Assembly: GCF_000002425.4 (NCBI RefSeq)
Contig: NC_037264.1
Span: forward strand, 10,089,211 to 10,153,210
Source of the DNA: Physcomitrium patens
Lineage: Eukaryota; Streptophyta; Bryopsida; Funariales; Funariaceae
Length of the DNA stretch: 64,000 nucleotides
Reading direction: 5' to 3'
Positions within the stretch are counted from its first letter, which is position 1. Each line of letters opens with the position of its first letter. The position numbers and the translations under genes are program-made. This document shows, piece by piece, positions 25,142 to 38,570 of this stretch. The notes under the pieces are model-generated. The model ran no database searches, was not told where the DNA came from, and saw nothing but the letters and a program-made list of their open reading frames with translations.

Positions 25142-25680
25142 TATCAAGGATATACATATTTATTCCAATAATTATTTATATGATTAGGTAGAAGTAAGTA
25201 AAACTAGTTTAATTTCATAATATCTTTTGGAAAAGCTTCTTAGAAGCTTTATAGATGTGATTTTGACTTTACACGTGTTTATAGTTGATTGATAGGTTAG
25301 AAACTTGTTCAGCAAATTAATCATGTATCACACGTGTTGGTAGCTTGTAAAAAAAGCTAACTATGTGGCATACATATAGAAAACTTGTTTTGCAAGTTAA
25401 GATATGTGTCTTGCAAAGTCAACGTATGTTAGAGGTTTTATTGAATATCACCACATAGCTCCTAATTAGATAGTATATATGGAGGTAAGAATAAAGCCTT
25501 CTTCACTCTTGTCAATGCCTTTCTATTCCTTGGTCTTGTTTCAAGACTTTCTACTCTTTTTGTCTTTAGCAATAGCCATTCCAGTTTAATACTATATCAT
25601 CTTTGAGTGATTTTTTAATCTTTTTGAGTGACACAAGAGTATCTTCATCTTTCAATTTTTCAAGATTCATGTCCTTCATA
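25142..25680 (+). mobile_element. Solo LTR of a Ty3/gypsy element
   Basis: The 539-bp LTR begins TATCAAGGATATAC and ends GTCCTTCATA. It is flanked by the perfect 5-bp target duplication TGTAC (25137-25141 and 25681-25685). It is homologous to the LTRs at 46553, 51754, 58503 and 59150 and has exactly the length of the two LTRs of the nested element. No internal region is next to it, so it arose by recombination between the two LTRs of a full element. A 9+1+9 palindrome (AAAGCTTCT, T, AGAAGCTTT) lies at 25232-25250 in the U3 part. Confidence 0.9.
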
Positions 25681-25685
25681 TGTAC

Positions 25686-27125
25686 ATACATAAAATCAAA
25701 TTTTAATAAAATCTTCTATAAATTAACTTCTATAGTATATAAAAGTTCTAAAATCTATAAAATATTCAAAAATATCATGAGATCATGCAAAATTATTCTC
25801 AAAGTACCAAAAATATTGTACTTCTATATAACAATTATTTCAGCAATGTATTTAATAAATAATAAAAAAATAAAATTATCTTCTTTAAATATCTTGATAA
25901 GATTTAAAATTATAAGTATTTTTTAAAATCTATTTTAATAATAAAATTAGAAAATTAATAAAATAATACTATTAATAAATTAACTCTTAAGTATTTTATT
26001 CTAAAATAAGTTCGTCATATTTTAAATTTAGAAAGTTAATAAATTTAAATTTATTTTATTTTATTTTAAAGTGTTAATAATATCTCTTATTTTAAAAGAC
26101 ATCTAATTAATTGTCCATTTTTTTCTTTATTTTTCTACTTCAAATTATCCTAGAAACTAAAGATTTATTATTCAAACTTCATAAGAAAATAGAATTAGAT
26201 GTTTTAGTTTTAAATAGATGGTTATTATTTGTTTTGGTAATACAAATTTTTAGATGTTGATTGTTATTGTTGATGTGTCTTTTATTGATTAATATAAATA
26301 AAATTTATAAAAAAAATAAAATTTAAAAACATATATATATATATATATCATATACATTTAACTCAATGATTGTAATTTTTATTTAATAATAATTTAAAAT
26401 ATTATAAGTAAAAATAAAAAGATAATTTTTACTATTGTTCTATTTTGATAATTATTCTTAACATTTATGTAAAATAGAATAGCAATTCTATTATAATAAT
26501 TCAAAAACTTTCATTTAATTTGTTTTTACAACTTCATGTTTTATATTTGTATACATAATGTCAATTTAATAAAAAAATTAAAAAATTAAAAAATTTACAT
26601 TAAACTTAATTAATTTAAAAAATACAAACAAATATTTTTTTACCAAAAATAAAATTGAGATGTAAACTATGTCAAAATGATTTAAGTAGTAACACAATTT
26701 GATGCTTGTTCTTTTTAGTTTTTGGTGTTTTAATATTTGTATAAGATAAAATATATAGTTTAGAATAAAACTAAATATTAAAAATATTAATTCAATCTAT
26801 GAGTATACTGAATTTTTAAAAATCAATATAATAAAATAAAAATGGTTCTACAATTAAATTGCATGGCTCGAGTGTAAAATGTCTAAATAATTTTTAATTT
26901 AATTATTTTATAAAATAAATTTTATTCATTTTGAAAAATTAATAAATGATTAGAAATTAAGTAATGTAAAATATATACTTTCTATTGCTTATTTTAAAAT
27001 AAAAATAAAATTTCTGAATACCAATAAAAATAAAAATAAAATTTCTGAATATCAATAAAAATAAAAATAAAATTACAACAATAATAAGATTGACCAACCA
27101 AAAATCTAGTGCATCTCTTACTATT

Positions 27126-27169
<44 letters not shown>

Positions 27170-28996
27170 TTTAAAAAAATTATAAAAAATCTTTTAGATG
27201 TTATTTTAATTTAAATATGTATATCCATGACAATGTATTTTATTTCAGAATTTATAAATGGACCAATCAAAACAAAAAATAACTCTTTATAACATCATTG
27301 ATATTATGCTCAATATAATCGTTATCATTAGAAATTACTGTTCTTAATTTTATTGTAAATATTACGCAATAACTATTATTATGAAGGTCATAAAATAAAT
27401 ATTCTTGTATGTTTTGAGAATTCTAAATTTTACTTTAATATCACATTTTGATAAAAATGCATGTTTTATATTTATTTTATCAATGGTATTTTCTTCATCT
27501 AATAACATATGTTTTGTAATTTTCTATATAGGATATATGTTTTATAATATATTAAAAAAATCTTGATTTTTTATGTAAATAATTGAAATATAAATATTAT
27601 TCATTTGCTATTGCACTTTGATATTATAATAAAAAATAATCAATTTAAGTATTTTTTTAATGCAATAACAAAGTTTTTATAATTTAATTTATTTTATTTT
27701 ATTGAAAATTTTGGTTTGAAAATTATAATAATTTTTTATTAAAAATTAAATTTGATAGGGTGCAAACTTCTATTTACATTCAAACTTAAAATATTGTTTA
27801 GAAAAGGAAATCTTCTAATAGTTTTATGATTATTTAGAAATTATGTTATTTTTAATAATAAAAAATATTATTTTTTCTAAAATTAAATCAAACTACACAC
27901 TTTAAGGATAAAAAAAAAATTAATCATCAAATTTTGTTTAAAGAGAGACTAATACTTTTAATTGGACATATAACATATATCCAATGTAGTTCTTAAAATT
28001 TTAGTTTTATTTTAAGGTTTCTTCTAAATATTTTAGAACATTATAAGGCTTTAGAGTGTTGGATGTTTCCTTAAATATTATTATTACAGCAAGATTATCA
28101 TTCTCCAATTTTTTTTTATCTTATTCAAAATGTATACATTATAATATATTTTCTATACACACAATACTTTTCCAATCGTCACCAACATTAATGTGCACTT
28201 AAAATTTCTTATGAACATTTGAAAATATTATTTGTATATATATAAATTAATTTAAAACTATAAAATTTAATTAAAATATTTGATTTTATTTTTTATCATC
28301 AAATATTAGAAATTGGCTTCAAAATTATTTGATTTTAATTTTATAGTTTTTATAGATCAATTTTTTTTGGTTATGCCTTATAATATTGGTAGATTTGTTT
28401 ACTATTAATAAGTGTCTTTGTAAAGATTTTTTAAGAAAAAAATGGTAAGTTGTTTGCATTATGATGTACACCCTTTTTTTTATGGAATTTAGGATAACTT
28501 TTGACAATCTATGGGAATTTTAGCATGTTTGGTGTTTACCTTAGTAGGATCCCAATTGCACATATTGGATATAATTTTAGTAAAATAGCAATATTTGTGT
28601 TGACTTCTCTATACAAGTGTAATATTGTATTTTTTTTTTTAACATAGTTAAAGAAAACTTAGATAAAGCAATGGTGTGAGTTCACTTATATTGTATGTTA
28701 CTTATAATTGTAATTTACTTGATTATTATTTAATTAATTTATATAATTTGGTAAAAATAATATTGAATTAATATAAATATATGATATATATATAAATTTA
28801 TATTTATTTATTGATATGTTATAAAATAATGTTTTATTCACATGTATACATCTTATTTTATAATTCTTCTACTGAATAAATAAAACGATATCTAATCAAT
28901 TAATAAATATTGACACCATTATTATTTTACAATCATTAAATGGACACTCCTCCATCTTGCATTTATACCTCCACAAATATATTTTAAAAATTAATA

Positions 28997-29027
<31 letters not shown>

Positions 29028-29601
29028 AATATATATCATTCTATATTTTTATTATTCAAAAAGTATTTTTTATAAATATTTTAAAAATAAAAAATAATTG
29101 AAGACAAAGATAATATAGAACTATAGAATACAAATAGATAAGGATATATGAAATTTTTTTATTGAAGTAATAAATGTATTATTAATCATAATTTAAAATC
29201 AAAACTAGTTATTTTTTGTGGAGGTGCATATGTAGGAGGATATCCATACAATAATAATAAAAAAAATTGTCCACATTATGGTTCATATTTTTTTTCATAT
29301 ACAAAATTTTAAAGATGTAAATTTAATCTTTTCTTATATTACTTTCTTTATATAATATTTAAACTTTATTTTGATTAAAATACCATTTTTAAATAAACAC
29401 AACTCATTGATTGCTCTCAAATAAAAATGTAGACCATATTATTTCTTGAACACACTTAAATACATTCATGATAAAAAATCAAGAGTTTCATTAGTAGTGA
29501 ATAATAATAAATGCAAGCTTTAAAATTCTTTGAGTAGCATCATTATATATTTTTTAAACTAATCTATAATATCTCTTGTGAAACTAAAGAATATTTCTAG
29601 A

Positions 29602-29634
<33 letters not shown>

Positions 29635-31400
29635 TCTAGGAGAATGTTAAATAGACCCAAGATTTTATTAAATCGACCTATCCATGATAAACAAATATGG
29701 TGATTATGATAAATATGGTTGATTTTCATTGATTTTGGAACCTATAATGGAAAAATGATCTAGATGTCATTTTATTTTTTTCATGATGAGTGGATTAATT
29801 CAATAAAAGCCTGAATCTATTTAACATTTTTCTATATATATGTTAAAAATCCACTTGAATTAGTATTGTTTGTCCAATATTACTCACCAAAATATCACAT
29901 AGCTCTTGAAAACCATAGATATAAGTATGATTCTTCTATATTATATCTTATTTAGAATTTGATATTTTTTAAAATTGTTTCATAATTCTTAATTATATAT
30001 GTATATGGTTTTATTAAAATAATAAAAGATATTAATGTTTGTATCAAGAAGACCATTGAATCATGCCTTGGATAAAATGTATTCCTTTTTACTCTAATAT
30101 ATCCTACCTTAAAATAAATAAATGAAAAATATATGATGTCATAATTATCTTTAATTGTTTAATTACAGAATTTAGTTAAGAATGCATGTCCCAAAATTTG
30201 ATATAACTAGCCTAACTTATCCTCTTATTGCAAACTTCTTTAGAAATCTATAATTGTATTATTTTTATTATTTTTATTATTTTTAGAAATCTATATTTTT
30301 TACTTTTTTTTTCAAATTCCAATTATCAATTTCATTGTAAAATTAAAAGAAATGACTTATTAAACTTTTTAATTTTTGATTTTTCTTTATATTTTAAGTT
30401 TTGTTAATTTTTTAGAAAATACAGTTTGATAATTTATTTTATTATTAAATTAATTCCTAAAAATATAAATTTTACATGTGTGTTTACAAGTTTAAAATTT
30501 AGTAAATAAGAAATTTCAGTATCATTATTTTCTTAAGATTAAAATTTCAATAGAATTAAGAAGATAATATAAAAATTTCCTAAATTTAATATGTGTATCT
30601 ATTTTGCAAAAAAACTTAGACATAACATGGAGAGAAATAAAAGCCAGCTTATTGGTTGTAAAGAAGGAAACACATGAATATTGGAAACTCAAGAAATGTG
30701 GGTACAAGGAAACTTGAAGAATGTAGGAGCACATGAACGTTGGGCTTTCCAAGGCCCATAGTCTAGAAGAGACCACTCCAAATAGCTTTTAGTTTGGTGC
30801 TCAATGACATGAGTTTTTGCTAGTATATATACACATATATTTATCTCTAAAAAATTTATTAGTTTTAATTGAAATAAAACTTATATGTATATAGATTTAT
30901 CTATTATGATTAATATCTTATACTTATAAAAAATCACTTGAGTGTAAAATTTAAATAAAAAAATAAAATACATTGGTTGAAACAACTGTAGTATATGATT
31001 GTAATATTACTTGTGATTATCAAAACTTTTTAAAATTATACTTTTTAAGGCATTAACATAAAAAACGAAATTCTTGAATAATTTATTTATTTATATAAGT
31101 TTTTATCCAAGAAAATGTAATTGTGAGTTTTTTATATTATTTTTAAAATTTTAAATATCATATCCTGAGCTATTAATATTTAATTAAACTAATTTTTATC
31201 TCTAACAAATAATCCTAGATATATGTCGCCTTTTTCAACTCCAATGCTTACAAATCTCAAAGGCAAGAAAATAAAGTCGTTTCAAACATTGATTTCCTGC
31301 AGTTTAGAAAAATTCCTGCAGTAATTTTCTAGCGCTAATACGAATCAAGAGGCAATAACAGTAAATACAAAACATAATAAAAATAAGCTCTGAAATCTAC
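25686..31400. other. AT-rich intergenic DNA with microsatellites
   Basis: Nearly 6 kb of AT-rich DNA without a recognisable gene. It includes TA runs (26332, 27131-27166, 29603), an AAT run near 29005-29027 and a short tandem duplication of about 35 bp at 27003-27070 (units starting TTTCTGAATA). Confidence 0.5.
27131..27166. repeat. (TA)n microsatellite
   Basis: Uninterrupted TA run. Confidence 0.95.
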
Positions 31401-31571
31401 GTGGGAATCCTAATCACCGATGTCAAACCCATGACATGTTTTTTCATCCAAACGTGGAACTCGGTGACGAGATTGTATCCATCCATTCATTCATCCGCGG
31501 AAACAGAGCCCATCCAAATATGGGGAGATGAATGACCTCATTTGTCCATAGAACTGTGAAGGAGCGGCACC

Positions 31572-31617
31572 CTGTCTGTCTGTCTGTCTGTCGGTGTGTG
31601 TGTGTGTGTGTGTGTGC
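31572..31617. repeat. (CTGT)n(GT)n compound microsatellite
   Basis: Four to five CTGT units run into an uninterrupted GT run, at the left edge of the eIF3j island and upstream of its probable transcript start. Confidence 0.9.
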
Positions 31618-31849
31618 ATGTAAGAGAGAGACTGTGAGTGTCGGTGAGACTGAGAATTTGCGCCGGGTGGCGAATGTAGGTGGGCATCGGATGCCCTCCA
31701 TGCTTCCAAACAAGTAAATTGTAAGGGAGGGGTCCCTTTCCTTTCCTCCCTCCCAAATGGCAATTGTCAGAATAACGGTGCCGCCGGGTGCGTCCATGTA
31801 ATGGGATTTACCCAATCATCGAGACACTTTTTCACACAAGATCCAACTC

Positions 31850-33468
31850 CATACCATCTTCTCTCTCTCACTCTCAAGGTGTTCTTTCTCATACAGAATA
31901 TGAGGAGGCTCATCTTAATAAGGTCCAGGGAAATGAGATTTTTGCCTTTGTTGTAGACATTTTCTGTAGCTTGCCTCGTTCGCCTTTGGTGCCGTGCCGT
32001 GTGTTGCTGCCCTGGTATCGCTGTCGCTGCACCTTCCTCGCATTTTGCCCTTTCGTAGTGGCCACTTCCCTGCTTGTCACTTCTCGTTTTTGTCACGTTA
32101 ATTTTGTTGTAAGGTTGACATACTGGCGAGTTTTTGGTCAGTCGGTCCGTCCCAGTTTGCGGTACGAGTTTCCTTTGCTGGAGAGAAGCTGTCCAATCGC
32201 CTGGTGAGTGCTTCGCATTTTGTTTTTTTGGCTCGTGTTTGGAATTCCATCTTACACAGTGTGAATTGACGTTATGTTGGTCTTTGTAAGTCCTTTGGTG
32301 GCTTGTCGGATCACTGTTTAACGACTTGGGGCATGATCATGATTAGGCTTGGTTGATTTGTTACGTTTTTAATCACATTGGTTTAGGAGCTATTCCCGTA
32401 TTGTTTATTAATCTTGGCCTTTGAACTTCTATTCGAAACACTGTTGTTGACAAATGGTTGTCAAAGTCATTTCCGTGGGATGCTCTTCTCTGTTTTCTCA
32501 GCCTCCGTGAGCTTTCTAAATATTTTGTTTTGTATCTCTGTGGAAAGCTGATACTTTAACCTATTTCTCTTGTAATTGTAGACTTGGATTAGGGTGAGCT
32601 ACTTTTTTGCATTTCTCTAACTACATAGGAGTTCATCTTTTAGGACACATGTCTACGAGGTTCGGATTATGATTATTTTGTTTTCCCACCTACCATTCGC
32701 ATTTTCAATTGGTGTTCATCTGTCAACATGTTTATTAGGTGCCAATTCCTCGTTTATTGTTGTGTTGTTAGCGATTCTGACCGTCTTGCAGTGGTTGCTT
32801 CTAGGACACCGTTTCGTTTTTTCGTTGTGGCATTATTCGTCCTTTTCAGCTTGTATGTCATGTTCTGCATTATCATCACGTATACGTCACCCACAATCGC
32901 ATTGTCGGAAGGCCACTACTACATGATTTAATTCTGGGTTTCCTGAGGTTGCTATTAGATTTTTTTAAACGAGTAGAATCCAGATATGTATATTTCAGGA
33001 AGCTTGTTACTCTTTCTTTTTGTGGTTGATGGCGATAAGAGCCTAGACATTAGTATACAGACAGTTGCGTACGAATTTCGAATGTCCTATTTAAATGACC
33101 AGATTTTGCATTTGGCATTGGAGCAGTTTCCGAGCAGATTTTCTCCAACCAGAAACTGTTCACCCAATCTATTTGGAATCAGTGTTGTTTGGTGGCAAGG
33201 TTTAGGGTTTTAGGTTACCAACACTATTTTCATGCATGTACACATTTGTGATGAACTTTCTTGCACTGACAGGTGAAATTTGAGACTTTTGAGGAGTCGG
33301 CAATTTTATTTTTTATTTTTTATTTTTTATTTTTTTATTTTTTATTAAAGGGTTGTTCCTCGGGAGCGTGAAATACATCTCGGTCTTTAAGCGCTCTTTA
33401 AGTTTTTAGTTCCGTAAGTTTTTGAAGTATCTAAAGGCTTTTCAAACTTTTTTCTCGAGGAGCTTCAG
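31850..33468 (+). other. 5' leader and long 5'-UTR intron of the eIF3j locus
   Basis: A CT-rich stretch near 31855-31880 suggests the transcript start. A donor (CGCCTG then GTGAGT) at 32204 and an acceptor (GGAGCTTCAG) ending at 33468 would bound a 1,265-bp intron ending 5 bp before the ATG. A (TTTTA)n run lies inside it near 33306-33345. Confidence 0.5.
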
Positions 33469-33473
33469 GCATC

Positions 33474-35222
33474 ATGGATGATGATTAGGGTAGGAGCCTT
33501 AACTTTTTTCCTCTCTCGTGGTTGTTCATGTGGCTTTGCATAGAAGCACAAAAAGATATTCATTTTTATTTGTTCGTGTCGGAACACGGGAACTCAGATC
33601 TGGCACGTCGTCTGCTTGTATTTGCAGGTGCCGATGATTTTGTTCCCTTGCCACCAGTGTTGGCCAAGGAGGTACCTGTAGTGAAGAATCCATGGGATGA
33701 TGAAGATGCAGAGGAGCAGCTGAAGGAAGAGGAGAAACCTAAGCCTGTACGTGGTCTCCTAAAACTGTGAAACATGGGATTGAGATCTATATTACAGGTT
33801 GTAGAAAATGAGCGTAGCAGGGATTGAAGGTATATATTTGCCTAGAAATAACGCCCCAAATATTCAGATTATCTAGCTTTTTGATTGGAACCGAGTACTT
33901 TTTGAATATTTCAGGTGATGTTGCAAGCATAATTGGCATAAAAATGTTGTTTGGTTACCATTGCCTCAGGCGGCTGCACTCAAACCCAAGACTGAGAAGA
34001 ATAAGGAGAAGTCCAAGAAGGTAGATGACAATGATGGGGTGCTTTCCGACCCGTTGGCTGAGAAGCTGCGACAACAAAGATATATACTTTATGTTGAGAC
34101 AGTTGTTCGTTTAGCTTTTTCCTTTGGTAGTGAGGTGCTGTGCATACTCACTTGGGCTTATTCAAACAGTGCGAATCTGTGAACTTTTGTCTTGTTTGAT
34201 TCCGCCTCATATTTTTAAGCACGGCATGAAACATACATAAAGTTTTAAATTTGTGCCAGTGTGCTGACTAAGCTACTGCGGTGTGCAACAGGCTGGTTGA
34301 GGAAGCTGATTTTCAGAACACATCGGAGCTTTTTGGAGGCAAGCTAAAAGGAGGTCCTAGTTTTGAGGACTTTATTCCAACGTCCGAAGATGATTTTCTG
34401 GAGTATGCTGAACTACTTGCGCAGAAGATAAGACCATTTGAGGTAGAATATTTGCAGTCTCACCTACTTGAGGTTACTTGAATTTTTACATTTTTAGTTA
34501 AAGTCTGGTTTTGAAAGATTTTGTTACACTTCCTAGGAATTTTAGTCTTCTTGTTTTGTTGATTGTAGCTTACAAATTTTTAATGTCCTTAACTCTGTTG
34601 TGCTATTTTGTCTGGGTTTAGAACTTATTAGCGAATTTGATAAGAATTTGAAGTGGACTGTTTAGTACTTTCCGTAGGTTATGCCAATGTTTTAGTCAGA
34701 TTGTCACATTCATTCTTATATGTTGTGTACAATGTTAACAGAAAAGTTTTCATTACATGACTCTCCTTAGAGCAATTATGAGACTGTCAGTTGCAAACAT
34801 GAAAGCCTCTGATGCCAAGGAGGTTGCATCAAGTATGACTGTCATCGCTAATGAGAAGTTGAAGCCTGAGAGAGACACTACTGCAGGAAACAAGAAGACA
34901 GGTATGTAACTGCATGTTTGTGTCCTTAAAGGCGATGCTGTTGTAGGAGTTATTTGAAGATTTGCATCAGAGGAAATGGGTTTGATTCGTGATGCAAATT
35001 ATCATGTGTCTCTGCATTTCACGTATGTGCGTTACTGTCCTTAGTGCTTGAGTTGCAATGTCTTCTGTGTCGATGTGGCAGATTTCGGATGCACATTTGT
35101 TAACTCTTGGTTTGGATCTTACAGGCGCAAAAAAGAAGTAACTTATTGTTGATAAGCCTGATGACGATGCTGAATTGGGTGGCGCTTCATATGATGCAAT
35201 AGATGACTACAATTTCATGTGA
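33474..35222 (+). pseudogene. eIF3j: eIF3 subunit j gene with three disabling lesions
   Basis: Six exons can be placed: 33474-33489, 33628-33746, 33970-34079, 34292-34442, 34742-34901 and 35125-35222. They encode the plant eIF3j order: acidic PWDDEDAEEQ, Lys-rich middle, DPLAEKLRQQR, LVEEADF, DFIPTSEDDFLEYAELL, KSFHYMTLLRAIMRLS, and a DDYNFM terminus. eIF3j helps load and recycle the 40S ribosome. Three breaks are present. The fifth codon is TAG where plant eIF3j has Trp (33486-33488). The exon 3 donor reads AG|AT in place of AG|GT (34080). A TAA (35139-35141) follows Lys-Lys-Lys where plant eIF3j has Gln, cutting off the last 27 residues. The rest stays in frame, including the final TGA. Each lesion is a G:C to A:T change, so this is a young pseudogene or an assembly artefact; a working copy should exist elsewhere. 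Confidence 0.8.
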
Positions 35223-37532
35223 TGGAGTTAATTGTTATTTAAGTATCAACAAGTCATTATTGTAATCTCTTTGAATGGCTCAGCTAGGCAATCGTGGTGC
35301 AGTTTTGTTACAAATACATCTCAGATAGACTAGTTTAGTCATTATTTTGGTATTTCATATTCAGATATATGTTTTTGTCAATCTGAAACCTGGGTGGAAG
35401 TCAAAACCTATATGGCTTCTGCTTGCCATTAGGGTCAAGGGGCTTACTATTTGTTTCTAGTGCATCGACCAGTGCTTTAAAGCTTTGCTATAGTATTTGT
35501 GTCTGAAAGCTATTACTTTCTGGGAATTGCGACATTCCTTGTGAGACGTTTTGAAGCTGAAAAATGTACCTTTATTTGAGGGTTGCTTAGGGTCCCAAAC
35601 CAACCATGTTACAATTTTATAAAACTGTGGACGATTATACTTATCTCAAGAGTCAGAATGTGGATTATTAAAAGCCTATTCATTATTCCTGAAATTTAAA
35701 ACACAAATTCCCAAAAATTTCTGCGTGTCATTTGCTACATCCTCCTTCCCAGCAGTCTTAGTTTTGTTACAGATGCTACTGAGCACTTCAAAGGGGTTTG
35801 GTAAGAAGTTTTTTTGATGTGCTCTTTGTACACTGCAGTTTCCATCAATTATTTGGTTTTGCACAAGTGCCATGTTTGAACCCCCCTATTACATCACAAA
35901 AATATGATATTAATCATGTTAAGATATCAAAATATTAGTTGTATTAATTTCTATTTAAAGAGACTTAGTTTCCAACTTCCAATATAGAATGCACAAAACA
36001 ATGTCAATGCATTTATATATATATATATATTTTTTATATATATAACAAAATCTAGTGAAAACAACATCTTCATGTAGATAAGCTGTATAATTTATTGTTA
36101 TGATAAAATTAATTTGCTACCATAATTTTGAATAAATACACAAGCATCTTTATGCAAAAGTCCAATCAAAGTACATGCATGCAAAGTTATATAATTTATT
36201 GTAGACTGTTTTTATTTTCTAATTAAAAGTATTTATTGATTTTATTTTGTATTAATTTATGTATTAAAATTTCATGTTGTAATAAAAAGATACTTTAAAG
36301 GTGTTGAATTATCACTTTAAAGGTGTTGTCTTATTAGGATTGAGTGCATCAATATTTAATAAAATGTAGTACTATCAAAATTAGCAAATTGAGATGCAGG
36401 ATTATAAAAGCTAAATAACGAGCTTTTGGTTTTTTTTTTTGGTTTTTTTGGTTTTTTGGTTTTTTTTTTTTTTTTAACTTAAATTTTAAAATAGTTGTAA
36501 TTTTTGTAATTTATTTTTGAAATCAAAACTTTCTAAATAAAACGTTCACATGTAGAGATTGCAATATACGCCAAGTATTACAGGAGTAAGTAAAATGCAT
36601 GATACGTAAGAAAATTCAATGAAAATATTTGTTGCGTTCATTGTTTCAATCAACCAAGCCTTTGTTCCAATCAAAACATCTAAACAAATTCATCTAAATT
36701 GTATCATAATATGATCACATTATCTGATCAGATTGATACGAAGGCATATGATCATTTTCAGATTTTAAAATTCATAATCAGAACTCTCTTCAATTTCATG
36801 ACTTTAGGCCATCTCTCAGTGAGAAATCCAAAGAAAGATACAATGCCAATGAAGTGTAAATGTGAAAATCACTTGCAGCTTTGAAACTACTCACTTCATG
36901 TAATATAGCGAATAAAAAACTGGATGTAAAATGAAAACAAAAACCACAATACACAAACATACAGAGTCCTTTAAAGGTGGATTAAACTCACAAAGCCACC
37001 AAAACATTTTCTAAAAAGATCAAGAATATTAACGCAGAGGTGTCTAGAGCGGAGATTCAACACAGGGTATAAAGTACCCAAAGATGTGAGTTCGAGGAAG
37101 ATCCGAGTATGACAAAGTCCATGTATGAGTCACTAATCAATTCCAGTTGTCACGATAATCAGCAACATGAGTTGTTTCAGTGGCCAAAATTGAACTCCCT
37201 CACAAAGGGCTGTACACGAAATAGAACTCCCCAACAATCAAAAACCAAAATAAAAAAGGAAGAAAACAACTAGTGATGAGAGAGCAAGAGAGATAACAGG
37301 TGAAAATCATTTCCACTCACCAGGATTAATGAAGTCGTTAGCAGACATTCGTGAAATTGAAGATCAGAGTTCCACACAACCATCGCCAGTGTTCGAGCAA
37401 AATCCAACAACACTACGATGTCACCAACCGATGATTTATGATACAACTATCTACTCCACAGAAAGTCCACTTGGTGTAGAAAAAACGCAATGTGACATGA
37501 CTTCCTCCAAAATGATCAAAGATCTGAGTGCA
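35223..37532. other. Intergenic DNA between eIF3j and IQD
   Basis: Up to about 35885 it resembles a 3' UTR; then an AT-rich stretch follows with a TA run near 36017 and a T/G-rich run at 36424-36476. From about 36930 the composition becomes genic again and may include the IQD 3' UTR (minus strand). No separate gene is supported. Confidence 0.45.
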
Positions 37533-38570
37533 GTTGCATCAACTGGAAACGATGTTGGTGCATGTGAGCAGTGGACCCCAAGTACTGAAAATACGTGGGA
37601 TGGGCTGCTGGGTCCTGCTTTTCAGGTTCTCCACCTCTTGCCTTCCGCACTTCCTAACGAATTTCGACGTGCAGGTGATGCAGCCACCGCCTCGGCACTC
37701 GGAGGTTTCTCTGTCTTTGGACTTGGACTTCGTCGGTTCTGCAGATCACTTGAGGCGGTTGTTATCTTGAAAACTGAAACTGTCACTAACGTAGGCGTCA
37801 CTGTTCATTGTTGTTCGATGATGTTAGTTTTAGGTTCAGAACTATCGCATGGTGTTGAAATGCTGCGGGATTTGTGGGGAGTACCTGAAAGGAACTGGAC
37901 TTTCTGGTGCCACTGGTGCCCTTGGCAGAATTCTCCGCTGCCTTGGCAGACGTTGCACCCCCAAAAGAATACCGTTTCTGTACACCGGCAGGTGATTCGG
38001 GTGTGTCAGGAGCCCTTGTCTTGGGATTGCTAGCTGATCGAAACTTGGCCACGGCTGACTTTGTGGCGGTCATGTAGCGGCATGTGGTTCTCTTGCTTGC
38101 GATGGGACTATCTCCGTTTTCTCCAGCTTTCTCGACAGGTGTGGCTCTCTTGTCACCATTTTCCTGGTGAACGTTGCTTGTATGTCCGTTGGCCACCTCT
38201 AGACAGAAACAACCTTGAGTGTAAGTGGGCAAGTTTCAATAGCTTCATGATGCAAAGCAACAGCACTTCTTAGAAGAAGGCTTGCACCCATTTGCACTAC
38301 TACACGAGCACAAACAGGACCTCGTTGCAACTACAGTCGGTGTGGGATTGATTACCTGAGCCTGAGTCCTTGCCATTTGGTGTGCTTACATCTTCAGATT
38401 GATGCTCACGATTGGCTGAGGGCGCCAAACTGGAACTATCACTCAGTAAAGCTCCATTCTTATCTCCTTCCTTTGATCTGTGCGCTTCAGGCAACACCAA
38501 CTGCTGCATGGCCTCCGATGAACCATCCAGTCCTGGAGGCGTTTCCAGCTCAGGAAGCCATGTATCTGAA
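37533..38570 (-). repeat. Source arm of the 1,038-bp inverted duplication
   Basis: This segment (part of exon 5, exons 6-7, two introns and 89 bp beyond the stop) is nearly identical, in inverted orientation, to 509-1546. The junctions do not coincide with exon or repeat boundaries. Confidence 0.93.

Noticed and set aside
31444-32207. Several ORFs of 60-139 codons around the GT microsatellite
   Set aside because: They translate simple repeats (HTHTHT, LSVCLSV) and the eIF3j leader; no domain and no splice support.
34080-34291. U12-type AT-AC intron in eIF3j
   Set aside because: The donor ATATATAC does not match the U12 ATATCCTT consensus and the intron ends in a usual AACAG, so a mutated GT donor is simpler.
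37329-38033. Long plus-strand ORF (234 codons) across the IQD 3' end
   Set aside because: It is antisense to IQD exons 6-7 and two introns, and its reading is matched in the copied fragment only because the DNA is the same.
37798-38232. 144-codon minus-strand ORF as a separate gene
   Set aside because: It is IQD exon 6 with flanking intron sequence; splice sites on both sides join in phase.
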